64,000 nt of DNA from the NCBI GenBank assembly GCA_032622095.1, contig CP136061.1, positions 50,543,762-50,607,761 of the forward strand, read 5' to 3'. The position numbers and the translations under genes are program-made. The notes below the pieces were generated by a model. It ran no database searches and was not told the DNA's origin. It saw only the letters and a program-made list of their open reading frames with translations. Each line of letters opens with the position of its first letter. The first letter of the stretch is position 1. Positions 35,301-50,300 of this stretch are shown here, piece after piece. Source of the DNA: Siphonodentalium dalli (lineage: Eukaryota; Mollusca; Scaphopoda; Gadilida; Siphonodentaliidae).

Positions 35301-38300
35301 CCTTGTTTTCTCTGATTTTCACAGTTTCTTGCTATGAAAATATAACGCAGTTGTATAAAACTTGTATACCTTCAATGTCCCCAGATGCAACAGAGACTTG
35401 TTCCCCTTGTTTTCTCTGATTTTCACAGTTTCTTGCTATGAAAATATTGCTAATGTTGTATTAAATCATGAGTTTGACACTCATAACATGCTTATTTCTG
35501 ATATCTTGGAACTGATAAACTGATATGCTGTAGCGAATGTTGATTTTCTTGTAGCATAACATGTCACGTGACCTATTTTTTTCAGGCTGTGGTAAAACAA
35601 TGCTTATGGATCTGTTCTATGAACAGTGTAAAGTGAGGCGGAAACAGAGAGTCCATTTTCATAACTTCATGTTAGATGTACATAAAAGTATGTATCTTAT
35701 TATACCCCCACTTTCGAAGAAAATGGGGGGTATACTGGATTGACTGCGTCCGTCCGTCACGCTTTCTCCGTCCGTTTGTCCGTCCGTCCGTCCGTCCGAC
35801 CTCATAACTCGAACAACTATGAACCGATTTCACTAATTTTTTGTATGCAATCTCCTTAGGACGGTCTCTCCGCATGATGCTAATTGCGGTTCGGTCCGAC
35901 TTTTTTTTTCAAGTTACGCCTCTTTTTCGACTTATTTTAACTTAGAAAATTCTTTCCGACTTAATAACTTTAACAAATATGAACCGATTTCAATAATTTT
36001 TGGTATACATGCTTCTCACAATAGCCTCTCTACATGATGCAGCTAGGGATTGGCTCAGACTGTTTTTCGTAATATTACACCTCATTTTCGACTTATTTTG
36101 ACTTAGAAAATTCTGTCTGACTTAATAACTTTAACAAATATGAACCGATTTGAATAATTTTTTCTGTACAAGCTTCTTGTGACACCATATCGATATTATT
36201 AGTCCAAATTTTTCTTTAAAGTTAAAAATCTTTTTGGTTGAATTTACGGATAATGCGGGTTGAATTTGCCACGGTGGGGGTATGCTAGCTCTCGAGTGCA
36301 CACCTCTTGTTTTCCTTTGTATTCATTTAATTTATTTTTTTTAATATTAAATTTATGTGTTTTCTGAATGTGTCAGACTTTTATCAACATCAGGTGTATT
36401 GAGATAGTTTCTTCAAGAAAGTCAAAATGTATTTTTCAGATGCCCAATAAATTAGAATTTTTTTTAAATAATTGGTCACTTTATACTATTGCATGTCATT
36501 AGGATGTAGCGTTTATGCATGTTAACATGCAATTAATCTTAAATTGCCTTAACCCTTTACCCAACAGAAGGGCCCTGTGCCAATGCATTCTCTTATATAT
36601 GCGAGTCGACCATAGGTCGCCTCGCATATATAAGAGAATGCATTGGCTTAACGCATTAAAAATTATAAAATTGTTGAAGAATGTAAGAAAAAATGGTAAA
36701 AAGTGTTAATTTTTTTTTTTTTTTAGGCCAATGCATTCTCTTATATATGCGAGGCGACCTATGGTTGACTCGCATATATAAGAGAATGCATCGGCACAGG
36801 GCATAACTGTAACTATCACAATGTGGTCAAGGAGCCGATTCCATTGATATCCATATTTGTATGGTTCTATTGAGACAGACCGAAGATATTTTAGGCTGTT
36901 GAAGCTTTCTTTATTTGGCCGGTTTTGGCCGGTTTGTTGGGTAAAGGGTTAATCTCCATGTGAAAAGGTAGGGGTATAACATGTGTATGTATGATGTTTT
37001 CACAGATATTAATTTCATATATTGTTAATGACTTAGAGGAACAGTAACCAATGACAGCATTAATTTTAGAAATAATTTTTATAATACATGTATCTATAAA
37101 CATACCATATGTGTTGTGAGGTTTGTGTCAAACTATTAAGCGGTAAAAAAGCCAATAATGACATAAAAATTTGAAATTCTAAAAATAAATATATAATTGC
37201 TGTACTCTTTAACACCTGGTGACGTGTTTTGACGACTTTTGCATAAACTGAACTGTTTTGTAATTAGTATGTCAAAACTCGTCACCAGGTGTCCACCAAC
37301 ATTTGATATTGAGGGGTAAAGAGTTTTAAGGTCTGGAACTGTGAATAACTCTTCAAGATGAAATTGTTATTGAAAAATAATTATTTAAGAAAATTGACCT
37401 TCTGGGGACCTCATTTTGCTTAGGTCTCATATTCTCCTACAAAGGCTTATAACATAGATGCTGAGGCACCAGAATTTGTTCCTCGTAGAACCAATTGACC
37501 TAGTCGGGATACTTGCCTTCCTTCTCAATCTCCTGAACGGATTGTGCCTCCAGGAGATGAAGGCGTTCTGTCACTACATCCCCTGAATTCAGAAGCGTTT
37601 GATGCGTATCTGAGGTCGGCTTTTCCATCTGTAAATGTCCGGCACCATATTTACTGGTCTGATTATGTGCTAATTACTCACACGTATGGCTTCGTTATTT
37701 TGCAGGAATCCACATATTTAAGAAGTCACTTCCAGCCAGAAGCAACAGTAAGGAGTCATATGATCCCATCAGTCCGGTGGCGAGGGACATCAGTCAAGAA
37801 ACCTGGTTATTATGTTTTGATGAGTTCCAGGTACGTTGTACTCTGTTGAGGTGGTGTAACGATGAGTAATTTTACTGTTGGTTGGCATGTGGCAAATTGC
37901 GAAAAGTGAAGTTTTTTTTACTATTTGATTTTAAATGGACATGGTTCATTTGATCCTTCAAATTGTACTATAAGTAATTTAGAAGGATCACCCTGTGCGG
38001 AAACCCTGTGCCAATGCATTCTCTTATATATGCGAGTCTATAAGAGAATACATTGGCATAACAATATTTACCTTGACCTTGTAAGCCAGCGCATTCTTTT
38101 ATATATGCGAGGCTCCCTATGGGAGCTTCACATACATATAAGAGAATGCAATGGCACAGGATCTTTAATGCTGCACCAGATCAGCTCCTGTCATGAAAGG
38201 GTTAAAACATACGGTACCTATGTATATAGTATACTCGTTGATATAGCACTGAAAACATGTTTTATCTCCGTCAAAGGTATCTTGCCCACTGAACTATATG

Positions 38301-41300
38301 GTATATTATCCCAAGTAGGAGGGGTTAACTCTCCGAGTTGAAAATAAACGTACGAAATTCTATGGTACATATCTTCTGTCATGTTCATGACCCGTGTAAT
38401 CACGTGATTTCTGACACGTAGTGAAGGAATCGCCATATTTTTTTCCCTCCTCACCAGGACGGGTGCAAAAAGAATCTCTCACAAAGAATACGAAGCTAAG
38501 TTGCAGTTTGTATAGCAAAAACAGTTTTGTTTTTGTTTTATACAAACAACATTATTTCTTTGCTTATAGTTGAAAATTATGTACAATTCACACAAAGATT
38601 ACGCGGTTTGTTCCGAATATAAAAATATCGGAATCGGATGACTCGTTTCGTTTTAACGGACTTTGTCTTCCATAATTTTAATTGGTCAATGATTTAATAT
38701 CCGTTGTCTATGCAGACAATATGCAGCGTTTCTGGCCTATTAAAGGCAGAACATTCGAGGCACCATTGGATATGACTAAAGACGCTGATCGTTTTCTTTA
38801 TAACAAATCTATGGCATACAGGTGACGTATTTAAGTTACCACGTGCGTTGACGGTGGTTAAAGGTATCACGAAATTAGGTGACTTACTTTCGAGTTCATT
38901 TTTTCGTCTTATGGCTTTATTTAGACGTTAACAATAACATCGTCTGGTGTAAAACTGAAGACAAAAGCACTGTTTTAACGCTTGTGGAATACGCTGATAG
39001 GATTGTAAAATCCTGAATGTCAATTTGAACCTTTTTAACCAACAATGGAGCTGTTACTGCCTTGGTTGGCACAGACATGGTAACATAACACAACATGCAG
39101 GTGTATTTGTGATTGTTCGTAATCACATTAATTACTTTCACAGGACTGCTCATCGAGGTAAGAACAGGTTCATGAATCGCCTTCCCCGTAGCTCCCCTTG
39201 ACGTCGCTTCCCTCGTTTCGAGGTCCCAAGAATAGAGAACGAAAGTCGATATATAGGGTTCCTCTAATTGGCGTAATTAGCACTCGGAGCGATAGTCACA
39301 CCACACAGGACGCGGGTTGGGGCTACCCATCGAACCTGTAGCTCACACGAGTTGCTTCCCCTAGGACACGGACAAACTCGCGGGGAAGGATCCAGAGAAT
39401 TTTTGTTTGGGGACACCTGTTCTGTATTTGAGTATGTGCCCATATAAATTTGGATGTTAAAATATTCAGTACTGGATACTTGATTGTGCAAATAAAGGCT
39501 CCATATTATGGACTATAATATCATCTGCGGGCTGATGATTTGCATTACTAGGACATTTTGTTGAATTGTAGAAAAATTCCTTGAAAATATGGAAGATCCA
39601 ACTGGAATAAATACAATCTACATGGAATTTGGGGACATTTGGGTCTCTATAGTTTGGGCACCCAAACCTGTAACAGGTATCAAAACATCCCTGTATCCTT
39701 CTCTGACTTGCCGATATATCGTGTTCCTCTAATTGGCGTAATTAGCACTCGGGGCGATAGTCACACCAAACAGGGCGCGGGTTGGGGCTACCCATTGAAC
39801 CCATTAGTCACATTGGTGCGCTCCCTGGACTATCGAACGGGACGTCGTTCTGCTTCTGCGGGTCGACCGTTGGCTGTTGACGTGCCCCGGACGGCTGTGA
39901 CCACTGAGCTCTACTAAAACACTCGACACCACGCCGTCCATTGCTAAAAGTCGTCATCTCGGGGTCAGCGCGGCTGGGGGATACACCCTCAGTGGTCCCT
40001 GACCATGCTCTCCGGTGCCTTTTGATCATAGTGTGTGGAAATTTGGGCTAAAATTACTAGTCGAATGGCCATTTTACTTTGTCTCAATTCAAATTAGGAG
40101 ACTTTTGCTCAAATTATTACATTTACGCAATTATTTGGCACCTGAAAGTTTATCCTCCATGCCTTCTGCCCCAGCTGGGCTTGGAATGGGGATCACAGTT
40201 CACAGGCTTGTTTCCTCCTTATTATAAGTCACCACTTCCGGGGGCTTGGCAGACAGGTTACTGGCCGCATTCTGGCCAACAGCTGCCAGTAACTTCGGGT
40301 TTGATTTTAAATGAAAACAAAAGATCTTATTCCCTGACGCCATTATAGCAGGAAGCTTGCTTGGGAACTGGTACCTACTAACCTCCCATCGCCAGTTCGG
40401 TCGGTTGGATATCGGGATCGGTCCTGCTGCTGCTCCACCCCGAGATGTACAGGCTCTGGACATTCCTCCGGGGTCCCCAATGACCAGACCTCACATGCAA
40501 TTAGAAATGAAGGCTTGTCGTGGTGTATTGTGCTGTTAACACCCCATCGACGGATGGAGATCAGGATCAGATCGAGCAGTCGCTCCAGCACGAGGTGAAA
40601 GGGCTTTCGACATTCCTTTCGGGTCACCTTTACATGCGCTTACGAGGGAGCTCAGTTAGTTGTTCAGTGTTTCTCTGATGCAGCCAAGCGCAGGAAGAAA
40701 ATTAATGTCGAATTTTGATTAGCAAATAACCTCAGATTGACATGATTTGATAGCATTGTTCTACAATCATTTACAATTTACATCAGAGTGCTTTCCCTTG
40801 TTTCGAGGGTTCCAAGGAAGAGATAGAAACCTTTACGACCAGGACACTGTCACTTGTCGATGTATAGAGTTCCCTTCATTGGCGTAATTAGCACTCAGGA
40901 TGATAGTCCCACCAAACAGGTCGCGGGTTGGGGCTACCCATCGAACCCATTGGCCGCATTTGGTGGGCTTTCTGGACTATCGACAGGGACTCCAAGTCGG
41001 ATACTACGGGACGACTGTTGGCATACCCTGGGACAGTCAAATGAGAAATAGGATTCAAGTTGCATGGCTTTTGTTAGCATTTGGGTAGCAACTTGCCCTG
41101 TGATGCCGGTCAATTTGTACCCTGCCTAACGTCGTCAGAGCTGGGTGGTTATGCCATCGGACTGCACACTTGGCGACCTGGGTTCGACCATCCTGAGAGG
41201 TATTCAACCATTTTACTGTTCTCGGGTTGGGATGTGTTCAACTTCTTACTTTATAAGTTGTTGCTTCTTTCCATGTTCCATCCAGCTCTTTCATGGTCAC

Positions 41301-44300
41301 GGGCTTTGCTGGAGAATGGCTATAGTCATTCATATCACTAGATTAGTATATGACTCTCGCCCTTTCGTTTTCCTGACTTTTAAGACGTGTTTCTGGACTG
41401 GTTCGGGTGCTCGATAGGGTAAATATTTACATCTCGATTTGGGACGCAAGAATCAGAGATAAACAAGCATACATGCTTTATCTCCGACCTCGCTGTGTTT
41501 CCGTAATAGATACGAATGACATATATTTTGTCTTCAGGTTGCTTTCAGTGCTAACTCAACATGGATTTCACTTTGTTGTCCAGTCATACATAGATGAGTC
41601 CATTATCCATGGTTCGACATATGCTCAATTTCAGAACACTGTTGACATGAGGTCTAGTTCAGCACCCCACTTGGGCATAATGGGCAACACGGCGTATTAG
41701 CAGCGTGGAAAAGAAGAACGAAATGGCTTCTGTGATATCGGCCTTTGCGTCTAATACGTCATTCTTCTTATGGGCTCGGTTGTCGGTACATAATGGTTTT
41801 GTTTTCCCTGATAGTGCTTGATTCGCCTAGTGCTCATTTAACATACTAAGCCAGGTCCTTTGCTGACCTCAGCGATTGCCAATGCAGGATAATGTTGCAC
41901 CTGTGGGGCAGCATATGAATCGTGTTGGGCACACTTCATAAAGCCGGATGAAAATTCTTGCCAGATGATTCTCCTCGTGCGAGATTCATTAGCATTGGGT
42001 GTCGGATGCCAGATCATATGATCCGCCCTCTCGATTCGCACTCGGGCGATGGTTGTCTCCGGAACAGGGTCCCATTGAAAGGGCACCCCATCCTTACCAG
42101 AAGGGATATCTTGCGCCATCGACTCGTCGGGGATCAGTCAGCAGAGCTCGAACAGTTACATACCTGCTGTCGGTTTCTGCTGGTTTTGGGCTTGTGCCAC
42201 AATCCTGATGCATCGTTAGTCCAATTTTTGTTTTTGTGGATTTCCACCTTAACGACATTGGAATTTCGGTTCCTGGCTGCCTTTCTGTCATGGATTCAGT
42301 AGCCTGTGATTGGTCAGTTGGGTTTAACTGTGTTGGTGGGCATTTCCACAGTTGGGAACGTCATCAGGGAAAAATGACATGGCTTATTGCATTCTTAGTC
42401 GGTCATATCTCGAACTCCAGGCTTCAAACTAAGTTTTCTGCTGTGAAACTCCAATTCTGAGCCATGTTCTTCATACGGCCTGAGCCTTGCAACGTATGTC
42501 TGTGTAATACCCATTCGCTTCCCGGTCAGACTATTGGTCAATGATACCTCCTCCTTATAGACAATGGCATGTCTCCAAGTAGTTGGTGTCGGGCCCTTTC
42601 TTGGGAGCTTGCAGCTGGTTTTTCATCGGGCTCTCATCGTGTACTGGGACACGGCCCAACCCACTCAAGATTTGGTTCGGGGGTTGGTTCTATTGTTTTT
42701 AAGGGGGGTCTTCGTTATTACTTGCGGCTTTTGCTGCCTGGGTTAGCCTGTTAGGTGCGGTATTAGTATTTAGCCATCCCTGGGTTTATAATAACCCAGC
42801 TGGGGATTTCTTGTCAACGGGTATTTTTCTATTTCCATTTCCTTAGAACATGGATGCTTCTCCCCTTTCGGGGGGGGGGGGGGGGGGGGGGGGGGGGCAA
42901 GGTACTCGCTGATACATTATTAGCCCTAAGTTCCGATAAGAATGTCGTATCCATCTCCATGTCTTCTGAAGCTATTTACTTGCAGGGGTCTTAAAACTCT
43001 TAAGTGGGCCACTTTTTGTTCGTTTGAGCTTGCTGACAGGTATTAGTTTTAGGCTTATGGTCCTATTGTGCATGTGTGTGTATATATATATATATATATA
43101 TGGATATACATATATATATCTATATGTCTGTGCATGTATATGTATATATTGTAGGTTATCAGGTCAATCCAGTTCTTTGATTCAGATGCATAGCGGTGTT
43201 TTTGTTTCCTCGTGGCCTCCACCTGTTAGAAAATTCTATGCTTTACCATATAGTTCAGTGGGCAAGATACCTTTGACGGAGATACAATATTTTCCTAAAT
43301 AAGTAAAATATATATCTCCAAGAAGTATCTTGCCCACTGAACGCTGAGCTCCCTCCCAGGGTTTCGCACCCACCCCGTGATTACGAACAATCACAAATAC
43401 ACCTGTTGTGTTATGTTACCATGTCTGTGCCAACCAAGGCAGTAACAGCTCCATTGTTGGTTTAAAAAGGTTCAAATTGACATTCAGGATTTTACAATCC
43501 TATCAGCGTATTCCACAAGCGTTAAAACAGTGCTTTTGTCTTCAGTTTTACACCAGACGATGTTATTGTTAACGTCTAAATAAAGCCGTAAAACGAAAAA
43601 ATGAACTCGAAAGTAAGTCACCTAATTTCGTGATACCTTTAACCACCGTCAACGCACGTGGTAACTTAAATACGTCACCTGTATGCCATAGATTTGTTAT
43701 AAAGAAAACGCTCAGCGTCTTTAGTCATATCCAATGGTGCCTCGAATGTTCTGCCTTTAATAGGCCAGAAACGCTGCATATTGTCTGCATAGACAACGGA
43801 TATTAAATCATTGACCGATTAAAATTATGGAAGACAAAGTCCGTTAAAACGAAACGAGTCATCCGATTCCGATATTTTTATATTCGGAACAAACCGCGTA
43901 ATCTTTGTGTGAATTGTACATAATTTTCAACTATAAGCAAAGAAATAATGTTGTTTGTATAAAACAAAAACAAAACTGTTTTTGCTATACAAACTGCAAC
44001 TTAGCTTCGTATTCTTTGTGAGAGATTCTTTTTTCACCCGTCCTGGTGAGGAGGGAAAAAAATATGGCGATTCCTTCACTACGTGTCAGAAATCACGGGA
44101 TTACACGGGTCATGAACATGACAGAAATTATGTACCATAGAATTTCGTACGTTTATTTTCAACTCGGAGAGTTAACCCCTCCTACTTGGGATAATATACC
44201 ATATAGTTCAGTGGGCAAGATACTTCTAGGAGATATATATTTTACTTATTTAGGAAAATATTGTTTCCCCTATAATATGTCATGCGATCTTCCTGCAAAA

Positions 44301-47300
44301 AAGACTGGATTAAAAGCGCAGCTTTTTTGTGTCTGAAATAATAATTTCTATGACTTCAATAATGCTTTCTAGGCATATAAACTATCTGGTGAAGTATTTC
44401 ACAATTTTTGGGCATATTTTGATCCCAGGAACTGGGTAGGGATGTGATAAAATTGAGGATTCCTTGGTATAATTTCAGGCTCCAAACTTCCATGATCCTT
44501 TAAAATTAAACACCATTTTGGACACTTATAGCAGGAGGTGTCGAAAAAAATTTCAGACACATATTATACTTTTTTTTTTTTACCTTTGGCTATTTTTTGG
44601 GACCCATGCACCCCTCAACCCAATTTTGTTTCCGTTTTGGCAAGTATTTTTCAGACCAATTTTCGACAACCCCCCCCCCCCCCCCCATAGAAACATGAAA
44701 TAAACAATTTTCAAAAGAATATTAGAATTTTCACCACTTACTGTCTGTTTCCTGTCAACTACCAATTACAGTTTAGTTTCACATGTCAGTTATTACTTAT
44801 GCAATTATTACTTATGCAAAAAAAATGGCATTTGGATCCTCTAAACCACCCACCCCTCATACATGCTTGGAAAAAAGTGTTTGATGATTATCACCGCCAA
44901 TCTCCCCCTCCCCAATTATAAAGAAATAATATCAAATATCAAGTTAGTACACTTGCTAACATAGTTTTTAATTTGGTATTTTAAAAGGTCAGTCTTGGAT
45001 CACTAAAGCCACTTTTTTTTATTGAGTTTATGGTATATTTTCATAAAATGGCAGTTTTTGTGATTTTATTTCTCATAACAACATTACAGGTGACCGATAT
45101 AGCAGATGCTGTGATCTTAAAGAGGCTCTTCACTGCCTTATTCTATAGCGGAGTGGTTGTTGTAGCTACATCAAATAGACATCCAGATGGTAAGACATTA
45201 CACTCATCATTCTGAAGATTGTAAACATGATCCCTGCTTCTGGTGGCAAGCCTTGAAATAGTGTGTCTGTCATTTACAGAAGGAGGTCCCCAGAGGGTGA
45301 ATTTAGTGATGCTACCCTGCATAGCGGGCTAGCATCACCAAATTCACACTCTGGGGACCTCATTCTGCTTACAACTCAGCAGAATGAGGTTCCCAGAGGG
45401 TGAATTTGGTGATGCTAGCCCGCTATGTGGGGTAGCATCACTAAATTCACCCTCTGGGGACCTCATTCTGTAAATGACAGACACACTATTTCAAGGCTTG
45501 TCTGGTAGTGACTGTTAACACTTCCGTGACTGGAGCTTCCTGAAATTTAGCAAAATCCCTGTGCCAATGCTTTCTCTAAAAGATTTGCCTAACAATATTT
45601 ACCTTGACCTTGTAAGCTAGTGCATTCTTTTATAATTGCGAGGCTTCCTATGGGAGACTCACATATATAAGAGAATGTACTGGCACAGGATCTTTAATGT
45701 TGCACCAATGCAGCTCCCGTCATGATGAGTTTTCTTTGTTTGGAATTCATCTCTGTTCTTTTTTGTACCTGTAAATTAGTTCTATTTGATTCAGTTTTTA
45801 AGAGATTTTCTGTATGTGATGCATGTGATCCACCCGAATTAGGTTGATGTTAATTGAAACGCTTAGGACACAATGAATGCTTGCTGACAATGTGTGACCC
45901 AAGCAAATTGCGCGTCAATACCACAGTCAAATTAGCAAGCTGTTATAATTTGGCTGTGTGATCGCTGACACTCTGGATGCCGAAGATTATCTACATGCCT
46001 CTGATGCCCATGTCGCAAGAATTGAATGATTTGTGTAATAATAAAGCATATCGACTGGGAAAATCAAAATCATAATTGAACTTAGGTGGTATGCTTGATT
46101 AACATGTAAAAAATTCTAGTTCAGAATTACAGAGAAGTTATTTGGCATCAGAGAATGGTAGAAAGATTTAGCACGAATGTTTTGCATGATCAGTTATTTA
46201 AAGTTACATCTTTCATTACTAAATGGATTCTTCCATATTTTCTATTAAATCAATTGGAGGGATATTTTGTTAATACTAGTCCAGAAAACATGATTCCCAT
46301 TTATTCATCCGATAAATATTTCAACAACTCAATTTACCCAGTTTCTGAACATTTCCCAAGAGAACTATAGTCTTCTAGTAACCAGTCCATAAAAGGATTC
46401 TAATGTTTTCAGATTTATATAAAAATGGTCTGCAGCGAGGAAACTTTGTCCCATTTATTGCGTCTCTCAAGGTAAGTGGTCAATACAACACTTGTTATTG
46501 GATTTATTTCTTATAATTTATATATATGTATTGTCACCGATATTTAACTTTCTCTTTTTTCTCGATATTTTGACAATTAATTGCGACAGCCCATATATTA
46601 TATAGAGGATCTACAATGAGTCCCCAGCTTATAGCATCATTTACAAAATGAGTCAAAGGCTCAGTCGAGACCTAATTTACTGGACGAGTTTTGTAAATTT
46701 CGCTATGAAATTGGGACGAGTTCAATGTAGATTCTATTTATTACTTGATCAAAAAGCTCCATAAAACATACTTAAATCAATAACTAGGACATGAAACTAA
46801 CAGCGGTTTCATTAATGCATTCGATGATGTTTCACGTAACTATGTGTTGTTTGCTTATGTAAAGAAATAGTCCCTAGATAAATAAGACTCTTTAGGCCAA
46901 AAAAAAGTGTTTTGGTTCTCGGGCAATTTTTTTTTCTTCAAATCAATGAGGGAGGGAGGGTTTTATTTTTATTTTTTATTTTTTTCTGCGCATAGTAAGC
47001 ATGGACAAAGATACCTTCCTCTGTCTAGTAATAACCAGAAATGTAGAGGGAACTGCTATGCATATAAACTCATTTAGTCTTATATAAAAATGACATTGTA
47101 CTACCAGTGTATGACTGGGATTACCTAACATTATATAATGCCCCTGACATTAACTACTGTTATTGTTGTCTAAAAACTGATACCTCCCCATTCTAATATG
47201 TGATCCTGAAATTAGTCCTGTGCCTTTCAATTGTGTAAAGTTACAATTAGTGTAAGTTGTTCACAATGACTAATTGTAAGAAGAGCATGAGGATCAGCTA

Positions 47301-50300
47301 ATCATTTTCTTAATTGTAGTCAAACTAGTCATCTACTTCATGTTGTAAGCATGCAAGTCACTTTTTAACACATTACATGTTAGAGCTCAATGCACACTAA
47401 TTTCAACACATATCTACTACGGATGTTAATAACAAAAAAACAAAAAAATTCAATTAAAAAAATAATTTCAATTGTTTTTTCCGTAAGTTTTTTTGTCATA
47501 ACATCAGGCATTGCAATAAAAAGGCCTAATGCAGCCCTTTTTATTCAATGCGGCGGGGCCTGAGAACCAAAACTTTTTTGTTTTGGCCTTCGTGCAGTTA
47601 ATGACTTAAATTTAATGAAATAAATTTTCAAACTACATCAATATCAGTCACAAACACCGATTCTTCTTCGTTCCTCGTCCCCCGAATCACGTTTGCGCAA
47701 CAATAATACATTTGGGTACACCTGGCACTATTTCCTGTTATGCAATGGACTTTGCATAACATTATTATAGAATGGGTTTAATGAACAGAATAAGGGTCAG
47801 ATCATGTAATAATATACCCATTTTTGTAGTACATTTCACAGTATTAGTTTGAGTGCTATTCACACTGATCATAGTACATGATACCATTTACATCCTCCCA
47901 ATGTGGAAGCAGCCCCATACTGCAACGAATTTATGTGCCGATCAGGATTATCATACTGACAATCTTCATCAACTTTCTGCTAGGCACTCGCTTAACCCTT
48001 TACCCAACAAACCGGCCAAAACCGGCCAAATAAAGCTTCAACAGCCTAAATTATCTTCGGTCTGTCTCAATAGAACCATACAAATATGGATATCATTGGA
48101 ACCGGCTCCTTGACCACATTATGATAGTTACAGTTATACCCTGTGCCAATGCATTCTCTTATATATGCGAGTCGACCATAGGTCGCCTCGCATATATAAG
48201 AGAATGCATTGGCCTAAAAAAAATCTTTTTTTTACCATTTTTTCTTACAATCTTTAACAATTTTATAATTTTTAATGTGTTAAGCCAATGCATTCTCTTA
48301 TATATGCGAGGCGACCTATGGTCGACTCGCATATATAAGAGAATGCATTGGCACATGGCCCTTCTGTTGGGTAAAGGGTTAATGCATGAGTGGTGTGAGA
48401 TAATTGTGACTGAAGTGTCGACCCAAATGAGAGAATGCAGCATATATTAACCCTTTCTTTACTAAATACTCATTGATGAGTAGTTTCCTTAGGAAATGTT
48501 TAGATAATAAGTTCAATGAATGACCATTTGTTGAACTTATTATCTGAACATTTCCCACCAATGAATATAAATCTTCTGCTCTTGTATTATTTGTTTGTCT
48601 GTCTGTTATCTGCTTTTATTACCTGAGCACCCCTCCAAATGAATAATAAACTCATCCGATGTAACTGAGTGGGAGAAACCATTTAGTATAGAAAGTGTTA
48701 AGCAGTACAAGGAGATCTCATTTCACACATCACGAGTTGCTGATAGAGGCATACCTGAGTTCCTCAGTGGTCACCCATCCAAGCATAAACCAAGCTCACT
48801 TAACCCTTTACCCAACAGAAGGGCCCTGTGCCAATGCATTCTCTTATATATGCGAGTCGACCATAGGTCGCCTCGCATATATAAGAGAATGCATTGGCTT
48901 AACACATTAAAAATTATAAAATTGTTAAAGAATGTAAGAAAATATGGTAAAAAGTGTTAAAAAAAAGATTTTTTTTAGGCCAATGCATTCTCTTATATAT
49001 GCGGGGCGACCTATGGTCGACTCGCATATATAAGAGAATGCATTGGCACAGGGCATAACTGAAACTATCACAATGTGGTCAAGGAGCCGGTTCCAATGAT
49101 ATCCATATTTGTATGGTTCTATTGAGACAGACCGAAGATATTTTAGGCTGTTGAAGCTTTATTTGGCCGGTTTTGGCCGGTTTGTTGGGTAAAGGGTTAA
49201 CATCACAATGAATCATTGTCTCCCTGTTCTGTTGATATTAATTTAATGACTTTTGTATTTTTGCAGAAATATTGTGATGTGATATGCCTAGATTCTGGAA
49301 TAGACTACAGAATGAAACGTCTTCCAACTGCTGGCAAAACTTATTTCCTGTAAGTTATTAATGGTGGAGAGATTGACTTCTTGCATGTTACTAACAAGCC
49401 AACAAATAGCGTGTCTGTCATTTGCAGAATGAGGTCCCCAGAGGTGAATTTAGTGACGCTATCCCGCATAGCGCGATAGCATCACTAAATTCACCCTCTG
49501 GAGACCTCATTCTGCTTAGGCCTCATTTTCTGGGAAGTATCTATAGTATCAAATTAACATTGTTTTTATTTACATACTTGTTATGGCCCTTTGTTGATTG
49601 CCACCGGCATATTTTTCCACACCCTAGCGATAATGTTGCTGGAAGTCATTCACTAAATGTTTAGTCTGTTGGGTTACCCTGTTCTTAATTTATCTATCTG
49701 ACTGGTTTATAACTGATATTATTCACAAGGGGCATGGACATCATACAACAAGTTCATATAAAGGGAGGTTAATCCAGGGTAGTCCAGGCTGTTATATTCT
49801 ATGCTTTTGTTACTTTTATCCTGACATTTGTAAACTGCTGCAAGGTAGACTGCTCTGGACACCATTAGTGAAGTTTCCACTACCGCAGTCCAAGACAGGG
49901 GTACCTCTACTGTAGGACCGGGATATAAGCTTCCCCTGGTCATATATAAAAAAATCCATATATAGGGCCGGGATGGGTGGGTGGTCCAGAGACCAGAGGC
50001 GGAAATAATGTGCTTGTAAATTTTTTCCGAAATGTGTTTTTTTCAAACAATTTACAACTACTGACCATGTAATGTTGTTTGTAAGCATGTTAGTACCATG
50101 TTTGTTGGTATATGGCTATATAGGCAGCTATAGTGACTCTTTAGCCCAGATTTAGCAGCATTCTGGATTTCACAGGATCGCGGCCCACTTCACAGTGGAC
50201 CACCGTAATAGCGTTCAGGAAACTTATGATCAACGGAAGAAATATTTAGTAACAAAATTAATATATTACCCAGTTGTATTACCTGAATAAAAGTAATAAA

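Larger units (their letters stand above)
39128..43375. mobile_element. Core of the inverted structure: GC-richer, decayed, unclassified element
   Basis: Higher GC than its surroundings, with many short broken frames. A module with GGCGTAATTAGCACTC and GCGGGTTGGGGCTACCCAT recurs at about 39265, 39735 and 40880. Another pair around ACATTCCTCCGGGG and ACATTCCTTTCGGG lies at 40460 and 40610. No reverse transcriptase, recombinase or transposase could be identified. Inverted terminal repeats with a coding-like core resemble DIRS-type or long-TIR DNA elements, but this is conjecture. Confidence 0.5.

Noticed and set aside
37544-37849. 101-codon plus-strand ORF covering the AFG1L Walker B exon
   Set aside because: It is in the wrong frame for AFG1L and reads through a strong acceptor and donor. 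The family protein lies in another frame of 37706-37830.
42236-42460. Possible tyrosine recombinase of a DIRS-type element in the core
   Set aside because: A few residues ([11 protein letters not shown]) recalled the HxxR box, but the spacing and neighbouring motifs do not fit, so no call was made.
43955-44336. ORFs duplicated in the two inverted arms (for example 38360-38545 and 43955-44140)
   Set aside because: Both copies exist because the arms are inverse duplicates. The frames are short, overlapping and without recognised domains.
46155-46370. 71-codon ORF starting [15 protein letters not shown]
   Set aside because: Protein-like by eye, but without splice sites, family similarity or element boundaries. 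It lies between AFG1L exons E and F and cannot be joined to either.
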